Source: Diphasiastrum complanatum (Eukaryota; Streptophyta; Lycopodiopsida; Lycopodiales; Lycopodiaceae). Taken from it: 62,000 nt of DNA. Below, one piece after another: positions 1 through 11,751 of this stretch (position 1 is the stretch's first letter; each line of letters opens with the position of its first letter). The stretch spans positions 27,987,410-28,049,409 of the forward strand of contig CM055107.1 in assembly GCA_029204225.1 (NCBI GenBank). Reading direction: 5' to 3'. The notes beneath the pieces were generated by a model, which worked only from the letters and a program-made list of their open reading frames with translations, made no database searches and had not been told where the DNA came from. Made by a program: the position numbers and the translations under genes.

Positions 1-700
1 AAATGTAGCTTCAGAAATGTCCATACGTTGCCCACGAACCTGCGTTAAGACTACAGAATCCGTGGACCATCCATCAAATCAAGCCTTGGATGAACTCGTT
101 ACTGGCTTTGATCAATACTGCTAAAGGATCAATCTGCAACAAAAAGCCCAACTTGCATTGATCGACAAGAGTTTGGAGTTCTTCGAGATCCATTTTACTC
201 CTCACCTTCCAGTTTATGTTAGCTAGAATTGCTAATCCAGTAGCCATCTTTAGGATAGTATATAATTCAGCTTAATCGCAAACATATTGATAGTTGATAC
301 TGGCGATGGTAGCGTCTAGAGAGCAAGCAAGCATGAAGGTTCGATCGCGAATGTTTGGTGAGGTAAAAGGAAAATGACGAGAAACTTGGAGTAAGTAGCA
401 AAACGGTCAGAAAATGAGTAATAAAGGTGGCATAAGGTTTTATGGGCACACATATCAATGAACAAAGCGTCCATTGTCATGCATTAACTACAAGTCTTAC
501 ATCAAATCAGGAAAATAAATATAGGATCAATAGACCGAGTATTTGATACCATAAAATATCGAATGCTCGGGATAAAAATAAAAAACGAACGATCGGGATA
601 GCTTATTCGATCTGTTGAACGAACAATCGGGAATAAGTTAACAAACAGACCAAATTGATTTATAAGTTACATTATAAATAAATAAATAAAACAAAAATAT
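1..700. other. No supported gene; AT-rich repeat-derived sequence
   Basis: No convincing coding signal was found. Around 540-640 there are short imperfect repeats of the type CGAACGATCGGGA. The segment lies immediately 3' of the gypsy integrase end at about 710 (minus strand), so part of it may be the 3' untranslated region or LTR of that element, but no LTR boundary is visible. Confidence 0.4.
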
Positions 701-704
701 TTAC

Positions 705-2480
705 AGGTACTAATTCTTTACGCGGGAGCCATTAACTCTCGTCGGCTGCAAATTTTCTTGAAGATCGCCCAATTGAAGGGACCCATTATCAAAGATTTCA
801 ATTACTTTATATGGACCCATCCAACGAGTGCGTAACTTTCCTAGAAATTTAATATGACGGTTGTCGCACAGGAGAGAAAAGTCTCTCTCGCGCAAAATGA
901 CCTTCTTTATTGAATCGTCAAAGCTCTTCTTTCATCGCAATTGTGTCTTCGTAGTGTCGATCACCGCTTGGTTACGGTTCTCCTCTAGCTTTCGATCGAT
1001 AAGAATCTCTCCTTTAAGCTTGAGTGATCGTCAGATCAAGACATGTACACGATATGTTGGTACTTCAACTTCAATTGGCAATATCAGGTGCATGCCATAG
1101 ACAAATAGAACGATGTTTGTTTTGTGGTCACTTTATGTCCATAGGACAAATGATAATTTTGATATGCCCATAAGACAGTTGGTAATTTCTTATTCCAATT
1201 AGATGTGTGCGTTGTGGTGATCTTATTTAAGATCTTACACAGAATGCCATTGACTCTTTCGGTCAGGCCATTGGCCTTCGGGTTGTACGGAGTTGTCTTC
1301 CGATGTTTAATCATGAAGTGCTTGGTAAGCAAACGTATTGTATCATTTAAAAAATGTGTACCTCGTCGTCACTTACCAACTCGAATGGACAAATGGTGCT
1401 AGTGGAAGTATTGGTGTAAGCAGCCAATACATTGAAGGAGTTGGTTTCCCAACTCGTTGGAAAGGGTCACAAGTTTTTACAAACGCTGCAACATCTTTGT
1501 ACTTCATTGGCCACCAGTATTTGGCGTTTAAGATCTTCTTCACTATATTGACCATCGCAAAATGTCCACCAACATCTTTTAATGTAAGGCTCGAATAACC
1601 TTTTGAATATCGATTAATTCGAGACATCTGCGAAGCTCTTAGTGAGGTCCCATTTTATAAAGTACATTATTCCTTATCGTATACGGCCCAACTTTATGTT
1701 GAAAGATCGTTCTCTGTTCAAGATCAAAACCAGGAGGATAATTTTGATTCTAAATGTAGTCAATTATTTCCGGATACAGAGAATGTTCAATAGATAATAT
1801 TCTCATTTGGAAATTTGTCGCTTAGGTTCTCAGTAACAGATCCTATGCTTAAGTGTGATAAATAATCTGCATTAGTGTGGTACTTCCCTTGTCGTACCTC
1901 CACTTGATAAACAAATTCCTGGAGCAACAACAACCATCTTGCTTATTAGTTCGATAGATTTGGTTTATTCACCAGATGCTTGAGTGCATAGTGGTCGACA
2001 TGGAAGACAAAGGAATATCCCAACAAATAGTATCGAAACTTCTTCACTGAGAAAATCATCACGAGTCCTTCATGCTTCGTAGCCGAATAGGTTTTTTTTA
2101 GATGCTCAATTGACGCCCTGCATAGTAGACATGATAGTCCCATTTTTCATCGTTTTTCTGACTTAGGGTGACTCCGATTGCAAATGATGAAACATTCACA
2201 TAAACATGAAATTTCCTTACCCAATCAGACGGTCTCAAAATTGGGATGTCCAAGAGTTTCTACTTCAGTAACTCGAATGATTGTTGACAATCAACAGACC
2301 ATTGATAGTAAATGTCTTTCTTTAATAAGTGTGTAAGTGGAACAACAATAGATGCATGGTCTTGAATGAACCTTCGATAATAACCAATGTGATCCAGCGA
2401 TCCTCTGAGCTCACGAAGATTTGTCAGCTCTTTCAAATTCTTTATAATTTCTGCCTTATCTTTATCGACCAGACCTGGAT
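705..2480 (-). pseudogene. Ty3/gypsy pol fragment (RT thumb, RNase H, integrase)
   Basis: Minus-strand reading frames give, in pol order, the RT thumb/connection with the LRELRG...IGYYRRFI signature (about 2475-2370), an RNase H-like segment (about 2300-1946, with the HVDHYALKHL end motif), the integrase zinc-binding and start segment (1627-1373, ILNAKYWWP type), an integrase core piece with YNPKANGLTERVNGIL (1332-1084), where the E of the DDE triad is seen, and the integrase C-terminal GPYKVIEIF...VNGSRVK segment (895-710). The frame changes several times and stops occur between segments, so this is a dead copy. Gag, protease and the RT palm are absent: the fragment stops abruptly near 2480, where plus-strand copia sequence begins. 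The identification rests on gypsy-type motif order; the clade is unclear. Confidence 0.85.
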
Positions 2481-2484
2481 TATT

Positions 2485-3795
2485 CAGAGACCTTCAACCT
2501 AGTCGTCAAACATGCGTCGATTTTCCTACTCCTCTCCTTTGTAGTCGTGATAGACCTTGAAGTCCACCAGATGGATGTCCAGACCGCCTTCCTCAATGGA
2601 ACCATCAAAGAGAAGATCTACATGACGTAGCCAGAGGGATACGAACTCAACGACAAGCAACATCACCTTGTATGCAAAATCCACAAGGCGCTCTACGGGT
2701 TGAAACAGTCACCCAGAGCCTGGTTCCAGAAGATCAATGTATTTCTGATAGAGAATGGTTTCATTCGAAACTCAGCAGACTCAAATGTCTATTTTAAGTC
2801 TGTATCAGATTACTTCATCATCATCACTCTCTACATAGATGATACACTCTTATTCAGTAATAATCTGAATCTGATGAAGGATACAAAATGCATGTTGGCC
2901 AAGAATACAAGATGACTGGGTCCAGCCCACTATTGTCTCGGAATCCAAATTCAATGAGATCGACCCAGCAGACTGATCTTTATTAGTCAACAACGATATC
3001 TCAATAACGTGTTGAAAAAATATGGAATGGCCAACTGCAAACCCAGTCTCTTAAAGCTATCAAAGGAATAGTCTCCTCAAACTGAGACAGAAAAGGAGGA
3101 GATGAAGCGCTATCCGTTTCAATCCATCATCGTCTCACTGATGTACGCAATGATCTACACTCGACCAGGCCTTGCATATTCGGTCAGTACACTCAGCCAA
3201 TTCCTATCAAATCCAGGCGTAGCTCATTGGAAAGCGCTAACGAAGGTCATGAAGTACATCCAAGCAACGACAACTCTCAGCATCTGCTAGGGAGGCAGCC
3301 AAACTGCCAACATCCTCGAAGCCTAAACAGATGCAGATTGGACAGGAGATGGAAAATCAACTTCTGGATTTGTACTTTTATACAACCAAGGCCCAATCTT
3401 ATGGAGCAATCGGAAGGCCTCAGTTGCATTATCATCAATGGAATCCGAATACATAGCTGTCACCGATGCAACGAAAGAGGCAATCTGGCTAAGGCAACTG
3501 CTTACAGACCTGAACCTTGCACAAACGCTTCCTACAACAATCTATTGTGACAATCAAAGCACAATAGCGCTATCTCTCAATTCGAGATTTCACTCTCAAA
3601 GCAAACATATAGAAATTAGATATCATTACCTTAGAGAGAAAGTGCACAACAAGGAAGTAGAACTGGTTTTCTGTAGAACAAACTACATGGCGATAGATTA
3701 CTTCACAAAGGCTCTATCAAAGGAGCAACATCTCAGATGTAACGATATGTTAAATCTAAAGATCAAAGTTTTTCAACAGCCTCATCATGGGGGAG
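2485..3795 (+). pseudogene. Ty1/copia pol fragment (RT and RNase H, 3' part)
   Basis: The plus strand reads as the 3' half of a copia polyprotein. An RT palm with DVQTAFLNG (about 2570) and ALYGLKQSPRAW (2690-2730) leads to the catalytic motif as YIDD (about 2832-2845), then IYTRPGLAYSVSTLSQF (about 3150-3200), and RNase H with SMESEYIAVTDATKEAIWLRQLL (3435-3505), IYCDNQSTIAL (3540-3570) and SKHIEIRYHYLREKV (3600-3645). The end at about 3760-3790 runs into a polypurine tract. Frameshifts near 2915-3000 and 3290-3440 and internal stops make it non-functional. Gag, protease and integrase are missing, because the sequence is cut at about 2485 against the minus-strand gypsy fragment. Confidence 0.9.
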
Positions 3796-4727
3796 TGTTA
3801 GATTTCTTATGCTTGGCCTTAGAAATCGTTAAGTAATGAGCATCTTGAAAACAGAAGGTCGACAATATGATTTTGGACCTTCACACTTTTCCTTTAAAGT
3901 TTTTTCCCTTTATGCCTTAAACGATTTAAAGCACCTTTTTTTTTTTTTTCGCCTTCTTCACCCTTTTTCGTGCCTTCACAAAAAATGCGACACACTAGCC
4001 AAAATGACTTAGAAACCATTTCTGGACCACCTTCGTCTTTTTTGCCTTTTTTGCCTCTTTGCGAAAAATGCGACAAAGAACCCAAAATGCCTTAAAACTA
4101 AGGCACCTTTGTCTTCATCACTGTCTTTAGTTTAAGGAACCTTCATCTTCTTCGCTGCCTTTAATATAAGGCACTTTTTTAGCTTCTTCTCCTTTTTCGA
4201 CTTTTTCGCTGTCTTGAATCTAAGGGCGACTTTAGGATTTACACACCTTAAGTCTAAGGGCACCTTTAGGATTTGCATACCTTCAGTCTAGCGGGCACCT
4301 TTGGGTTTTTTTGGGTTTTTCGCGTTTTTGCTACATTGGTAGACCGACGTCACCAACTTATCACCAACCCTAAAAGGCTTGAGAAACAAATATCCTAAGG
4401 GCGGTTACCAACTTTTGTATAGATGCAAAACTGGAGTAAATGGCAGTTAAGGCATGAGATATTTTTCTCTCAACACTTGTAAATATAGATACTAGCTGAA
4501 TCAAGCTATGTAAGTGTTACTTGAAATTCTCTTTTAATCAGAGTTATCTGTAGCTAGCGTTATTACGCTCAGCAAGCTGAAGTTATTACTTCAAGCTATT
4601 GTACTCACTATTGATATTAATCAAAGTGCAATTTTTGTCTCACTACTACGTCGTTCATTTACGCATTCTGTATGAATTCTTCTACTTGAATAATTCTGCT
4701 GCTAATTGTTGCATTTCCGTTTTCACA
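3788..4727 (+). repeat. Putative 3' LTR of the copia fragment, with PPT
   Basis: The copia RNase H is followed by a polypurine tract (GGGGGAG, ending at 3795) and then TGTTAGATTT at 3796, a typical LTR start. A plausible end is ...TTTTCACA at about 4727, just before unrelated gypsy sequence. No second LTR exists in the window for comparison, so the right boundary is inferred. The segment includes poly-T, short tandem repeats (4095-4310) and a promoter-like AT-rich part near 4480-4520. Confidence 0.5.
4095..4310. repeat. Degenerate ~35-bp tandem repeat inside the LTR
   Basis: The motif CTAAGGCACCTTT and relatives recur at about 4097, 4133, 4170, 4219, 4254 and 4288, giving a period near 35 bp. 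The left three units share a TCTTC-rich filler and the right three share TTTAGGATTT. Such subrepeats are common in the U3 part of plant LTRs. Confidence 0.6.
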
Positions 4728-4804
4728 CGCCATGCTCAATCCTCGAGCTTCCGCTGCCGCTCACGCCCACATGCGATTTTATGACATGAACGCCATAAGG
4801 CTAG

Positions 4805-5818
4805 TGGTTTATTGCATCCGTGATATCCTTGATAAGAAATGGGAAAGCATACCTATGGATTTTGTAGTTGGACTTCCAAAGACCCAATGGCAAAATGATT
4901 GTATTTGGGTTGTAGTGGATCGGTTAACTAAGTTAGCTACATTCATACCAGTCAAGTCAACTATAAAGGCTTCTAAATTAGTCCAGATATTTGTTGAAAG
5001 ATTATTTCGGTTGTATGGTCTGTTGAGTAACATTGTTAGTGATAGAGATCCTAAGTTCACAGGTCACTTTTGGTCAGCAGTATTCCATAAACTTGAAACT
5101 TCTTTGAGTTTAAGTTCTTTTGATCATCCTAAACCAGATGGCCAAACAGAAAGACTAATCAAACTATGAAAGATATTTTGAGAACGTATGTTTCTCATAG
5201 ACAATCTCATTGGGAAGAGTTTGCATGTAATAGTAGAAAACATTCTGCTAAAGGTTACAGTCCTTTTATGCATATGTTAAGATCCAGAAGGTTGCTGATT
5301 TTTTGCATGATATGTAAGAGATGTTGCAAGTGGCTAAGGATAGTATCCAAAGTGCTCAGGATAGAAATAAGCACTATGCCGATCTTAAGAGATCTCCAAG
5401 AGATTTTAATGTTGATGACTGGGTATATCTTATGATTCCAAAAGATTCTAAGACGTTACGTACATGGAAGCATTATAAGTTGTCTACCCATTATATTGTA
5501 CGTAGAATTGGTTCTTTGGCATATAAACTCGATCTTCAAGGTAAATCGACTGCACACCCAGTGTTTCATGTAAGTCGTTTGAGACTAAGTTTACATGATG
5601 GTGATACATTTGGATCGTATGAAGATTTATCCCATTTGAAAGATTTGTTGCTTAGTGTACCTTTGGATCCTGAGACAGTGCTCAGAACCAGAGATAAACA
5701 ATTGAGAAATCATTCTATGTCCGAGTGCTTAATTCGGTGGAAAGGTTTTACCGAGAATGATGATTCTTGGGAGAGAGTTGATAACATAAAGAAGAATTTT
5801 CAGAAGTTTAGCTTCTAA
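4805..5818 (+). pseudogene. Chromovirus (Ty3/gypsy) integrase with C-terminal chromodomain
   Basis: The first frame (to about 5165) reads as an integrase core with WESIPMDFVVGLPKTQ and WVVVDRLTK (first D), then IVSDRDPKFTGHFW (second D) and PDGQTERL (E). The frame then shifts and gives RTYVSHRQSHWEE (5180-5220). A third frame (5321-5818) covers the C-terminal GPF/Y-like module, HPVFHVSRLR, and ends with a chromodomain: SECLIRWKGFTENDDSWERVDNI. The chromodomain is the family hallmark of chromoviruses and directs insertion toward modified chromatin. RT and gag are absent upstream, so this is a 5'-truncated copy with at least two frameshifts. It abuts the copia LTR on the left. Confidence 0.9.
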
Positions 5819-5830
5819 GGATAGAAGTTT

Positions 5831-6200
5831 AAGGAGAGAATAATGTCATGTCCATGATCAGTACATAGGATTCAGTATACTCCTAGTCTTGGATACACAG
5901 TACTCCAGTGAAACAAGCTGTTAGTTATGCCACGTCATACTAGATGTGACCCAAAATTAACTAATATCCTTGTGAGGCCCAGAACACACTAAATGGAGTT
6001 TAGACAAGGTATGAGACAGTGTATGCATGTGTAGAGTTATCAATAGCAATTCTATGAATAGTTGGTCCATGCTTAGGACTCTATTCTAGGTGAATCTATG
6101 TATAGGGAAGTTAGGGCTATGCATGGATATGTGCCCAGGTTGCTTTTGGCTCTATATATTGAGGCCAAACTCGTCCTACTCCTCATCATGATTTTGGATT
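5831..6200 (+). repeat. Putative 3' LTR of the chromovirus fragment
   Basis: Twelve bases after the chromodomain stop a purine tract (AAGGAGAGAA, 5831-5840) precedes TGTCATGTCC at 5844, a plausible LTR start. A TATA-like CTATATATT lies at 6152-6160, as expected for an LTR promoter. The right end is not defined by a partner LTR. Minus-strand gypsy coding sequence takes over at about 6206. Confidence 0.5.
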
Positions 6201-6205
6201 CATTG

Positions 6206-8853
6206 CTAAGCTCTCACTCTATATTCATGCTTCTTGTTCCTTGGCTTGGGGGTGAGGCTTCTAGAGTTTGATTGGATGCTTATCTCAAATGCTAGTGGCC
6301 TATCCATTTGTAATAGAACCGCTCCAACTACAACATCACTTGCGTCCGTTCTCATGACATAAGGTAAATCTGGATTTGCAATTTGTAACACGGGCGTTGA
6401 AACAATCATTGTTTCAAGTTTATGAAAACATTGATTCAATTCCTCGTTCCATACAACAGGTGGACCAGGTTGATTCCTCTTTTTCTTTTTATTAACAAAC
6501 CCTTTTGTCAGATTATTAAGTGGTGCTACTAACTTAGCATAATCCTCAATAAACCTTTTGAAGAAAAGTGTAAAACCTAAAAATGACTCTACCTGCCTCA
6601 CAGTTCCCGAAATTGGCCACTCAATCACAATCTTGATTTATTCCTCGTCAATCTTGATCCCATTTACTGTGATCTTTGACCGAGATAAAGTAGCTCTTGC
6701 TTAAAGAATTCACACTTAAACTCTTTAGCGTAGAGTAACTCCCGACAGACTTTCATCAAGATGAATTTTAAGTGTTCTATGTGTTCCACCAAGGATCTAC
6801 TGTAAACGAGAATGTCGTCTAAGATTACAACCACAAACTTTCCCAAATATGGACGAAATAAATCATTCATCATTTGCTGGAATGTTGCTGGAGCATTCAT
6901 TAATCCAAGTGGCAACATTAAGAAATCATATGACCAAATCTAGAACGAAATCTTGTCTTTTGGACATCTTCTGACTTAATTCTTATTTGATGGTACCTTG
7001 TCCTGAGATCTATCTTGGTGAAATACCATGCTCCATCCAAGTGATCTACAAGGTCATCCATCCTGGGTAATGGATATTTATTTCTTATAGTCACTTTATT
7101 AAGACCTTTGTAATCCGGAAACCTCCATCTTTCTTCGCTTTACAAAGAACAGGAGCACCCAATGGTGATTTACTAGGTTGTATATGTCCCATCCTCAGAT
7201 AGTTTTCTATTTGATTTTAAATCTCGGTCTCCTCTTTCTGAGAAAACCTATAAGGTTGTCTAGAGACAGGTTGACTCCCTAGAATTAACTCAATCCTATG
7301 GTCTACTGATCTAGACGGTTGTAAACCATGAGGTAATTTAGATGGAAAAACATCTCTAAGTTCATTTATGATTTGTTCTTTCACTGCTTGTTCATGATCT
7401 AAATTTACTGAGCTAAGAATTGCTGAGAATTCACAACCATTTAGATTCATTTCAGGAACATCCACAACTGGAATAGCACATATTGAAAAAAATTTCATAC
7501 TCAGAATAATCCAATGCTTCCATTTCATTAACTGTAGAAATCTGATCCAACGGACGTACAAAATTACTGCCAAATAAGGTAACTACCTTATCACCCTCCT
7601 TGAAAGTGAGAACATGCTTCTCATTAAATCAGTTCGGGCTAGGTCTTAAACATGAAAATTAACTAATTCCATGTGTCCTTGCATCAAAATTGGGAGCTTC
7701 AAGACTTTTACGTTCTAGATAAACTTTATATCTATGATTCCTGGCATCAGTTTCCAAGCTGAGTTTCTGCACAAGATGAGAATTAACAAAATTATGATTT
7801 GAACCACTGTCCAATAGAGTATTTACTTCTTGATCTTTAATTGTGCCAGTTAAACAAAAGAGTTCATTAGGCAAGAAAGAAGTAGTACTGAAAGAACATT
7901 CACACTCACAATCAGTCAGGTTAATTTCCAAAGTCCATTGCCACCTGAGATCTCAATCATATGGGCTGACATTCTGGACAAAATTTCATCATATGTCCAG
8001 ACTTCTTACAGATGAAACACAAATTCTCTTTCTTAGACTTTTCCCGGGATAAAGATTTCTTAAATCTCTTTTTCTTTGGCTTCCTGGATTCCGACGCTAC
8101 TTGATCAAATTTGTCAAAATATTTTTCGTGGTCTGGACTGCGCTTCTTACCCTTCACGGTTTTCAAAGTGGTTGGAATTTGCGCAAATTGCTTTCTAGAT
8201 GCCACCACTATGGAATCATATGCTTTCGCGATCCGAAACGCATCCTCAAGGTTTTCAAGCACATTTCGCCTGCATTCATTCTGATAGTCGGCTAGCAAAC
8301 CTAGGACAATATGCCAAAGTGCCAACTTCGCATCGAATGATGAAACCCTATTTCATAGGTCCATGAATTCCTGGATATAAGAGCGTAAACTCTTTGTACC
8401 CATCTTGTAGGTCATGAACTTCAGGTAGTAGTCAACGTCATCAGCAATTACAAAAGCTTTCTTGAAAACTTCCGCAAATGCATCCCAAGTAGTTGGCTTC
8501 ACCGGTAAATCTCGCCACCACAATGACGCTTTGCCACGTAAAAACAGCACGACGCTTTCGATTTTCTTCTCATTAGGAACTCCGTGCAAATTGAAGTAAC
8601 TACTCCACTTGGCCAGCCAGTCCTCGATGACTTCAGATTTCTTCTCCTTTTTCTTCCTCGCATAAACCTCTGGTTGAAAACCGAGATTGGGTGAAGACAT
8701 CAATTTGACTTGATTCAACATGACCTCCATTTGCTGATCTCTCATCTGATTACGATTATTCATATCATTAAGCACTGTACTCAACTGCTGACAAATCACC
8801 ATGTAAGATGGTGCACCAGGATTTACAACTTGATTTGAAGTTTCTTCATCCAT
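6206..8853 (-). pseudogene. Ty3/gypsy gag-protease-RT-RNase H relic
   Basis: On the minus strand, gag starts at 8853 (166-residue first ORF with the W-rich Retrotrans_gag pattern SLWWRDLPVKPTTWDAF). It is followed by a CCHC zinc knuckle, CFICKKSGHMMKFC (about 8015-7975), and an aspartic protease with LLDSGSNHNFV (about 7830-7790). The RT follows, with LPLGLMNAPATFQQMM (about 6915-6868) and the catalytic box as LDDILVYS (about 6835), then the RNase H start with RTDASDVVVGAVLLQ (about 6350). It stops near 6206 in RNase H, and integrase is missing. Frame changes at about 8340, 7940, 7600, 7200 and 6660 show it is dead. The start at 8853 is the first ATG of the gag frame. Confidence 0.88.
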
Positions 8854-8879
8854 CTCGTTTTATCTATCCTAGAAATTAC

Positions 8880-9245
8880 TAAATTTAGTTAATATCAGAT
8901 TAACATATAGCAGCCCTTGCTTTGGGGCATGATTCCACTTTTCTTGGCTTGATGAAGGTTTCAGCTCCATCATGTTGGCGCGAGGTGCTTGTTGTCGTGG
9001 TGTAGGTAAAGCTAATGGTTCAGGATATCCTAGTCCATGCACCTTACCATTTAGAGCTTTCCATTTTGGACCTTCATGATAACCAAACTTATGATATGTT
9101 TGTTGGATAATCCTGGGTTAAACAAAAAAAATACTATCTTGTGGCTAGTAGAATTGTACAATGACAATAAATTCAGCCGTTCATCATTTCAACGTTGGAC
9201 ACTCGTTCATGGTGTGATTATCAGCACAAATATTGCACGAAACAT
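8880..9245 (-). pseudogene. Scrap of a Tat-like gag (zinc knuckle region), E1 family
   Basis: Minus-strand translation shows CNICADNHTMNECPTLK at about 9240-9190, then PRIIQQTYHKFGYHEGP and LGYPEPLALPTP...ANMMELKP down to about 8930. The same order of motifs (NECPQLK, PRIIQQRYVQMGY, LGYPERLDLPAP, NLMELEP) is found in the gag of the large element at 32.4-33.7 kb, so this is a diverged member of the same family. Stops interrupt it, and it joins a different gypsy gag at about 8870. Confidence 0.7.
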
Positions 9246-9292
9246 TTTCCCTTGTAGGGTAAGTGTTTTAGTATAGGGGGAGGTCCCCGCCC

Positions 9293-9355
9293 GGGGGCCT
9301 TCTATGATTGGAGGTGCCCGGTTGCGAGGGCACCTCCCAGTTGCGGAAGGCCCCC
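9293..9355. repeat. Nested perfect GC-rich hairpin
   Basis: Outer arms GGGGGCCTTC (9293-9302) and GAAGGCCCCC (9346-9355) are exact reverse complements. Inside them GGAGGTGCCC (9310-9319) and GGGCACCTCC (9328-9337) are also exact reverse complements with an 8-bp loop. It stands out as GC-rich in AT-rich surroundings. It may be a foldback element core. Confidence 0.7.
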
Positions 9356-9753
9356 GATCAGGGCCCTTTCTATGCCATGAAAACCAACGGATTTTTTGTT
9401 TTTTTTGTTTTTCAAATGAACTTTTCTAGTTTTAGAAAGTTTAAGGTAATTACTTGCATGTATCTAAATATAGTAATTTTGAACGTCTTCGACTTTCCAA
9501 AATAGCAAGTCCTAGCTGTTTGTGTATATTTAGTTTTCCAAAAATAACAATAAATACATGATGCAAATTTCTAAATTTAGCAACTGAACCATATAAGATT
9601 GTAAGATGCTTTTGAAAATTTCTAAAAATAACAAAGGTACCTTACAACTTGTAAGGTATTTATTGCTCATATAATTTTCAAATAGTAATTTCAAGTGCAA
9701 TATTATGCCAATTAAGGCAACCTCCAAATACACTCTCAATAAATTTGGAGGTT
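9356..9753. other. No gene seen; AT-rich
   Basis: AT-rich sequence with short T and A runs and scattered AACAAATA-type words. Nothing codes convincingly on either strand. Confidence 0.5.
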
Positions 9754-10140
9754 GTTACGTATTATGGAAGGAGCCGGGCACAAGCCATTTTGCCCGTTTA
9801 GGATTTCCAAAAAAATTTGGGCGAGGCCTGGAGGGGCCAAGCCTAAATTTTTTTGGAAAGCCGAACCGGGCAGAATGGTTTGTGCTCGGCTCATTCCATT
9901 GCGTAATGGAATCTTTGACTTTTTCACATGCCATTTACAAAGCATAATCAACAGTGTGGGTTTTTTTGGACCAATGCGAAACTGCCCTGTGGCAGTCTGA
10001 CGTGCACAGTCTGACGTGGACCGATGCTCATTTGGAATGTGCTTCAGAATTTTGAAATTTTTTAAAGAAATCCAGTGACATTTTATGCTTTTTAAAAGCC
10101 CAAAAATTGTGCATAATCAGCACAGAGAATCCATTACGTG
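9754..10140. mobile_element. Foldback MITE, copy 1
   Basis: A near-palindromic head (about 9765-9912) runs from GGAAGGAGCCGGGCACAAG to its imperfect reverse complement ending CGGCTCATTCCATTGCG, with an AATTT/AAATTT-rich centre. It is followed by a unique tail that ends ATCCATTACGTGG at about 10127-10139. The left end (ACGTATTATGGA) and the right end (TCCATTACGT) form a short imperfect inverted repeat. The same head, tail and ends recur at 11292-11668. No coding capacity. Confidence 0.65.
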
Positions 10141-10187
10141 GAGATAAAACAAATAATTTAGAGAGGGCTTCAACTTAATGCCAATGT

Positions 10188-10267
10188 GCAAGAGGTGATC
10201 AAAAAGCAATGAGAGAAATGTAAAGTTGCAAGAGGTGATAAAAAAGCAATGAGATAAATGTGAAGTT
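10188..10267. repeat. 40-bp tandem duplication
   Basis: GCAAGAGGTGATCAAAAAGC (10188) and GCAAGAGGTGATAAAAAAGC (10228) start two adjacent units of 40 bp with few differences. Confidence 0.75.
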
Positions 10268-10845
10268 TATGTAAATGCCATAGTTGTAGGAACGACTACT
10301 TCACAGCTTCCTGCATTACCTAAACTTCCAACTATCTTAACTAGCGACTTACATCAAGCAGTAGGCTTTATGTAAATACTTTGTGAGATTGTTGCTTTGT
10401 TATAGTTATAGAGTATCTCAATTCACCTTATTGCCTTTACACTTTCTACATGCATTCCTTTGTTCTCCAATGGGTTTCCCATGAAACCCATCTTTTATTA
10501 ATAAAAAGAGAAAGTTTCCTCCTTTTGATGTAGCTTGATAGGATCCACTTACAATGTCATCCTAGGTGGAGAGCTCTCTTTATCATACAATGTTTTCATC
10601 ATGCACTAAGTACATACTATATAGATAGATGCGTAGTGCTAGAGGTATAGGGCGTTTGGCATTAACGTTCCTAGCATTTGTGAAGGTTAATAATAACAAA
10701 CATATTGTGGTTGGTAGAGGAGCTTAATTTCACGCCATAGCATGGCTCAAGAACAAAGTCTAATCTTAACCATCCAGACGCCAGCGCCTCAAGCTGCTGC
10801 TGCCTGCTCATGAAGGATGCATAGTACGTGTTGCCTGCGCGAGTG
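10268..10845. other. No gene seen
   Basis: Mixed intergenic sequence without ORFs of interest, RNA genes or clear repeats. Confidence 0.5.
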
Positions 10846-10849
10846 GCTG

Positions 10850-10957
10850 GTGAACGGCCAGGGAGCGTAGCAGCAACGCCAACTACGTTTGAACATTTTG
10901 GAGCCTCCGTGTTTATTATTGTTGCACTTCAGTATTGTTTGATTATTCAGTCTTGTC
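10850..10957. repeat. Inverted repeat, left arm
   Basis: This segment (GTGAACGGCCAGGGAGCGTA ... GATTATTCAGTCTTG) recurs as its reverse complement at 11752-11861 with a handful of mismatches and one small indel. The arms are about 108 bp, with roughly 795 bp between them containing the second MITE copy. Confidence 0.8.
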
Positions 10958-11291
10958 TCTTTAATATGACTCTTGATTGTCTTTACTTTAGCAAGTGCCA
11001 AGATTGCTACTTTTTCCTCCTCGCTTAGACCATCCAATGCCCAAAATTGAGAACACCAATCTTTTGTGCTTGAAAGCACAGCCACCAAGACCCAAAAGCA
11101 CCAAAACAAACAAAAAAATCTGCATAACATTGCTCTATCATAATTCCTTAAGAATTTTAAGAATTTAGCTTCAAAACTGTGCAACGATCAAATGAAAGGC
11201 AATGATTACATTATTCAGATTAGAGATTAAGAACAAACATAAGTATTAAACCACTTGACCATCACCATTTTGGAAATAATTAATCCAAAAT

Positions 11292-11668
11292 AACGGTACA
11301 CATTATGGAAGGAGCCGGGCAGAGGCCATTCTGCTCGGTAAGGATTTCTAGAATTTTTTTAGGTGAGGCCCAGAGGGGCCGAGCCTGAAATTTTTTGGAA
11401 ATCCGAACCAGGCAAAATGGCCTCTGCTCGGCCCCTTCCATTACGTAATGGATTTTTGGACCCTTTTTAAACCAATCCTTAGCTGCCATGTGGCAGGTGC
11501 AAGCAGAATCAGCACTAAAAAAATTTGAGACCAATCCGATGCTGCCACGTGGCAGACGCAGGCAGAATCTGAACTAATTTTTTTTTTTAAAAAAACAGGT
11601 GACTATTTTGCTTTTTAATCTGTTCAGAAATGGGCAGAATAGTCACCAAAAATCCATTACATGTGAGT
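11292..11668. mobile_element. Foldback MITE, copy 2
   Basis: Same organisation as the copy at 9754-10140: a near-palindromic GC-containing head (GGAAGGAGCCGGGCAGAGGC ... CTCGGCCCCTTCCATTACG), a spacer with CCAAT and GCTGCCATGTGGCAG words, and a tail ending AATCCATTACATG. Copy 2 sits inside the inverted repeat 10850-11861. The GAGGC/GCCTC versions of the stem are better matched than in copy 1. Confidence 0.65.
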
Positions 11669-11751
11669 AAAGTCTCTATTATTGAAAGCAATGAATGAAC
11701 AAATGATGGAATAAACTTGAGAAACAATGTACGATAAACTAATTTGATCAA

